Assembly (NCBI RefSeq): GCF_001949145.1
Contig: NW_019091371.1
Span: 360,421 to 424,420 of the forward strand
Origin: Acanthaster planci
Lineage: Eukaryota; Echinodermata; Asteroidea; Valvatida; Acanthasteridae
Length of the DNA: 64,000 nucleotides
Reading direction: 5' to 3'
This document shows positions 62,111 to 64,000 of the stretch, piece by piece. A program made the translations under genes and the position numbers. A model generated the notes under the pieces. That model was not told the origin of the DNA. It made no database searches and saw only the letters and a program-made list of their open reading frames with translations. The first letter of the stretch is position 1. Each line of letters begins with the position of its first letter.

Positions 62111-64000
62111 ATACCGTAGGCCCTAATATTTGGCATATGAGCCACGGCTTATATGTTGATTCTCAAGCTCAAGGTGACCATGATTCTGCATATTATTGAA
62201 TCAATCTCTAGTCATATGTACCATCAGGAAATTCCGGCAAATATCCACACTTCAGGTGTTTCAAAGGGTTTAAAATCAATGGATTTTTGTTAATATTGAA
62301 AACTACAGGGTACAAGTCTTGCATGCAACCTTTGATTCACGACAGACATGCAACGTTTCAATGTTGTTTTCCAAAGCACACTGTGATAGGACTTTTTATA
62401 AAGTATGTGTTCACAGTGCCCAAAAGTTCCATTTTTTGGTGTAACAACCTTTGCCCCCCCCCGTCTCTTGTCAGGCAATGAGCCTGTTGTTTGTGCTGTT
62501 GTAACACAAAGTAGGACTAATGTTTATAAAAACAATGAGCTGAATGTCCACTGCACGTTTCCTTTGAGATGCAGCCATTAGCAATCTTCACACCAGGCCC
62601 ATTGCCTGCCTGCTTATTTAGCCCTCTGTCAACCCCCCTCCCATATTGATTTCCCCTGTGTCAGCAAGCAAGCCTGCCTAGCATATAAAAACAACTAGAA
62701 TGGTACCTAACATAAAATTCCCTGTAACTCAGGTCATTGGCACTCAGTAGGAATGAGGTTATGGATATTAAAACCAAGTGTGTAATATTCCCTAAGTGAG
62801 ACAATAACTTCAGCAAAAATAACCCCTAAACTAGAAACAAAGAGGGAAGATTGGACTTGAAGTTGATCCATCAATTGGTTCCCTTCCTCATGTCTCTTAC
62901 CCTCATGGGATATTGTTCTTTCTTCCAGTATCCTTCAACTCATATTACAGTCAATTTGGAAATTAATATCTTGATGTAATGCTGAGGGGATGATTGGCAG
63001 GCCAATTAAGTGGTCATTTTGCATCGGCGTATCGTCTGACAGAGAGAACTCTAGTACTTAACGGCATATCAAATGTATGTCCGCTCCTTTCAATATTCTG
63101 GGACTTCTTAGACATATATTTTTTATCTTACATAGAACCATTACTTCAGCATATAACCTGTTTAAAATGTACCTTTTTAAACATTTAGAAGTGTCCATCC
63201 TTTTTCAGATGACAGAGGCATTGCTGTGATGGCAACTATGGAAGGCTCTGCTCAGTTTTTGTTTGTGTTTTTTTCTGTTCAAAATATGAGCCCAAAATTG
63301 CTTGTTGAATACATTTCTGAGGAAAAATTTCCCATTGGCTTATTGCCATGTACTGAAACAGCAATAAATCATCAAAAGAAAGGAAATTTAAAGGAAAAGA
63401 AACAGCAAAATATAAAAAGTTCCAGCAGTTATTGTGTGCAAAACAGTACTACAAATCAATGCAACAGTGAGGTTTTCTCCCTGGAATGACATCCCAGATT
63501 TGCTCATGGAAATGGAAATTACATAGGTATAACAACTATAAAGGCCCCCAAATATAATTTACAATAGTTAAACACTGAAACATTTAAAATATGAATGAGA
63601 CACAAAAAACGTGTAGTTTTAAGGGGTATAGTAAAAAATGAAATTGTATAGACCCATTACAGTAGTACAGGAATGCCCTTATGAGTTGGTTGATTTCCCA
63701 GTCTAAGAGATGTATCTATCCCTTATTTTCACTCAGCTTCTGACAAATCAAGCCCATAGATTGATCTGGGAACTATTTGGGGTCTAGAACTGTTCAAATG
63801 TGTTAAAATTGCACTGTACACTGAGAAACAAAAACCCACTGGTCAACGGGCATTTCCTGAGATGCCAATGTATCAAGCAAAACAAAGTATGATGGAAAAG
63901 CAGCCCACACACTTTCATCAACATTTCAGGACTCCCCGTCGGGCTTCTGCAAGTAATTCAGCAAAGATAGGGCCCAACGGCAAATCTTTAGAAATCAATA
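62111..64000. other. Non-coding right end of the window
   Basis: This is AT-rich sequence with a poly-C run near 62455. I see no mobile element. An acceptor-like site (CCTTTTTCAG, ending near 63209) is followed by about 20 codons with mixed character but no donor. A second acceptor-like site at 63929 is described separately. Confidence 0.4.
63930..64000 (+). CDS. Possible exon start cut by the window edge
   Basis: TCATCAACATTTCAG ends at 63929 and is followed by sequence richer in G+C than its flank. In phase 2 it stays open to the window end (TPRRASASNSAKIGPNGKSL). The other two phases reach a stop within 15 codons. Phase 2 does not match the phase 1 end of the last recognised CUB exon, so at least one more exon would have to lie between if it belongs to that gene. 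There is no domain evidence. Confidence 0.2.

Noticed and set aside
63210-63489. Acceptor-like site followed by an 80-codon open frame
   Set aside because: The frame becomes Lys/Gln/Ser-rich and low in information after about 20 codons, and no donor is present.

Overview
The window looks like nuclear DNA from a marine invertebrate, most likely a deuterostome and perhaps an echinoderm such as a sea star. The evidence is AT-rich sequence with small exons in very long introns, many short ACATGT palindromes, several fold-back MITE families, a tRNA-derived SINE, a LINE tail ending in a (GAATT)n tract, and a 491-base assembly gap. Nothing is bacterial: there are no operons, and almost every long open frame is a chance or repeat-driven frame. 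The organism call is an inference.

Host gene. Four plus-strand exons (9793-10025, 25615-25819, 34153-34287, 37775-37975) join in phase (0, 1, 1) and encode about 258 residues of an extracellular protein with two consecutive CUB-type domains. The first keeps three of the four usual CUB cysteines. The second has none. Both ends of the gene lie outside what I can recognise, and the introns are 15.6, 8.3 and 3.5 kb.

Repeats in the introns and flanks. These include a TTAA-flanked piggyBac-like non-autonomous element (19745-20341), a TTAA-flanked long-hairpin element (43499-43963), other fold-back elements (6988-7141, 16945-17125, 45621-45867, 51249-51503), a SINE (about 33893-34061), a LINE 3' end (44722-45222), a 48-bp degenerate tandem array (17785-18123), a 24-bp minisatellite (41865-42118), three clusters of GGGAAC/GTTCCC repeats (11.3-12.7 kb), and a guanine-poor 2.8-kb tract (12.9-15.7 kb) holding a decayed, unidentified reading frame.

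Most notable region, 55.4-62.1 kb. A decayed integrase-core (DDE) gene on the plus strand (55467-56874) converges on a decayed HECT-type ubiquitin ligase gene on the minus strand (58044-60172). The HECT gene carries a coding 27-bp minisatellite, and a CpG-rich segment with a minus-strand TATA box lies upstream of it (61452-62110). Both genes have frameshifts and stops, and key catalytic residues are changed. The layout suggests one relic mobile element that carried both a transposase and a ubiquitin ligase, but I could not find its ends by eye.
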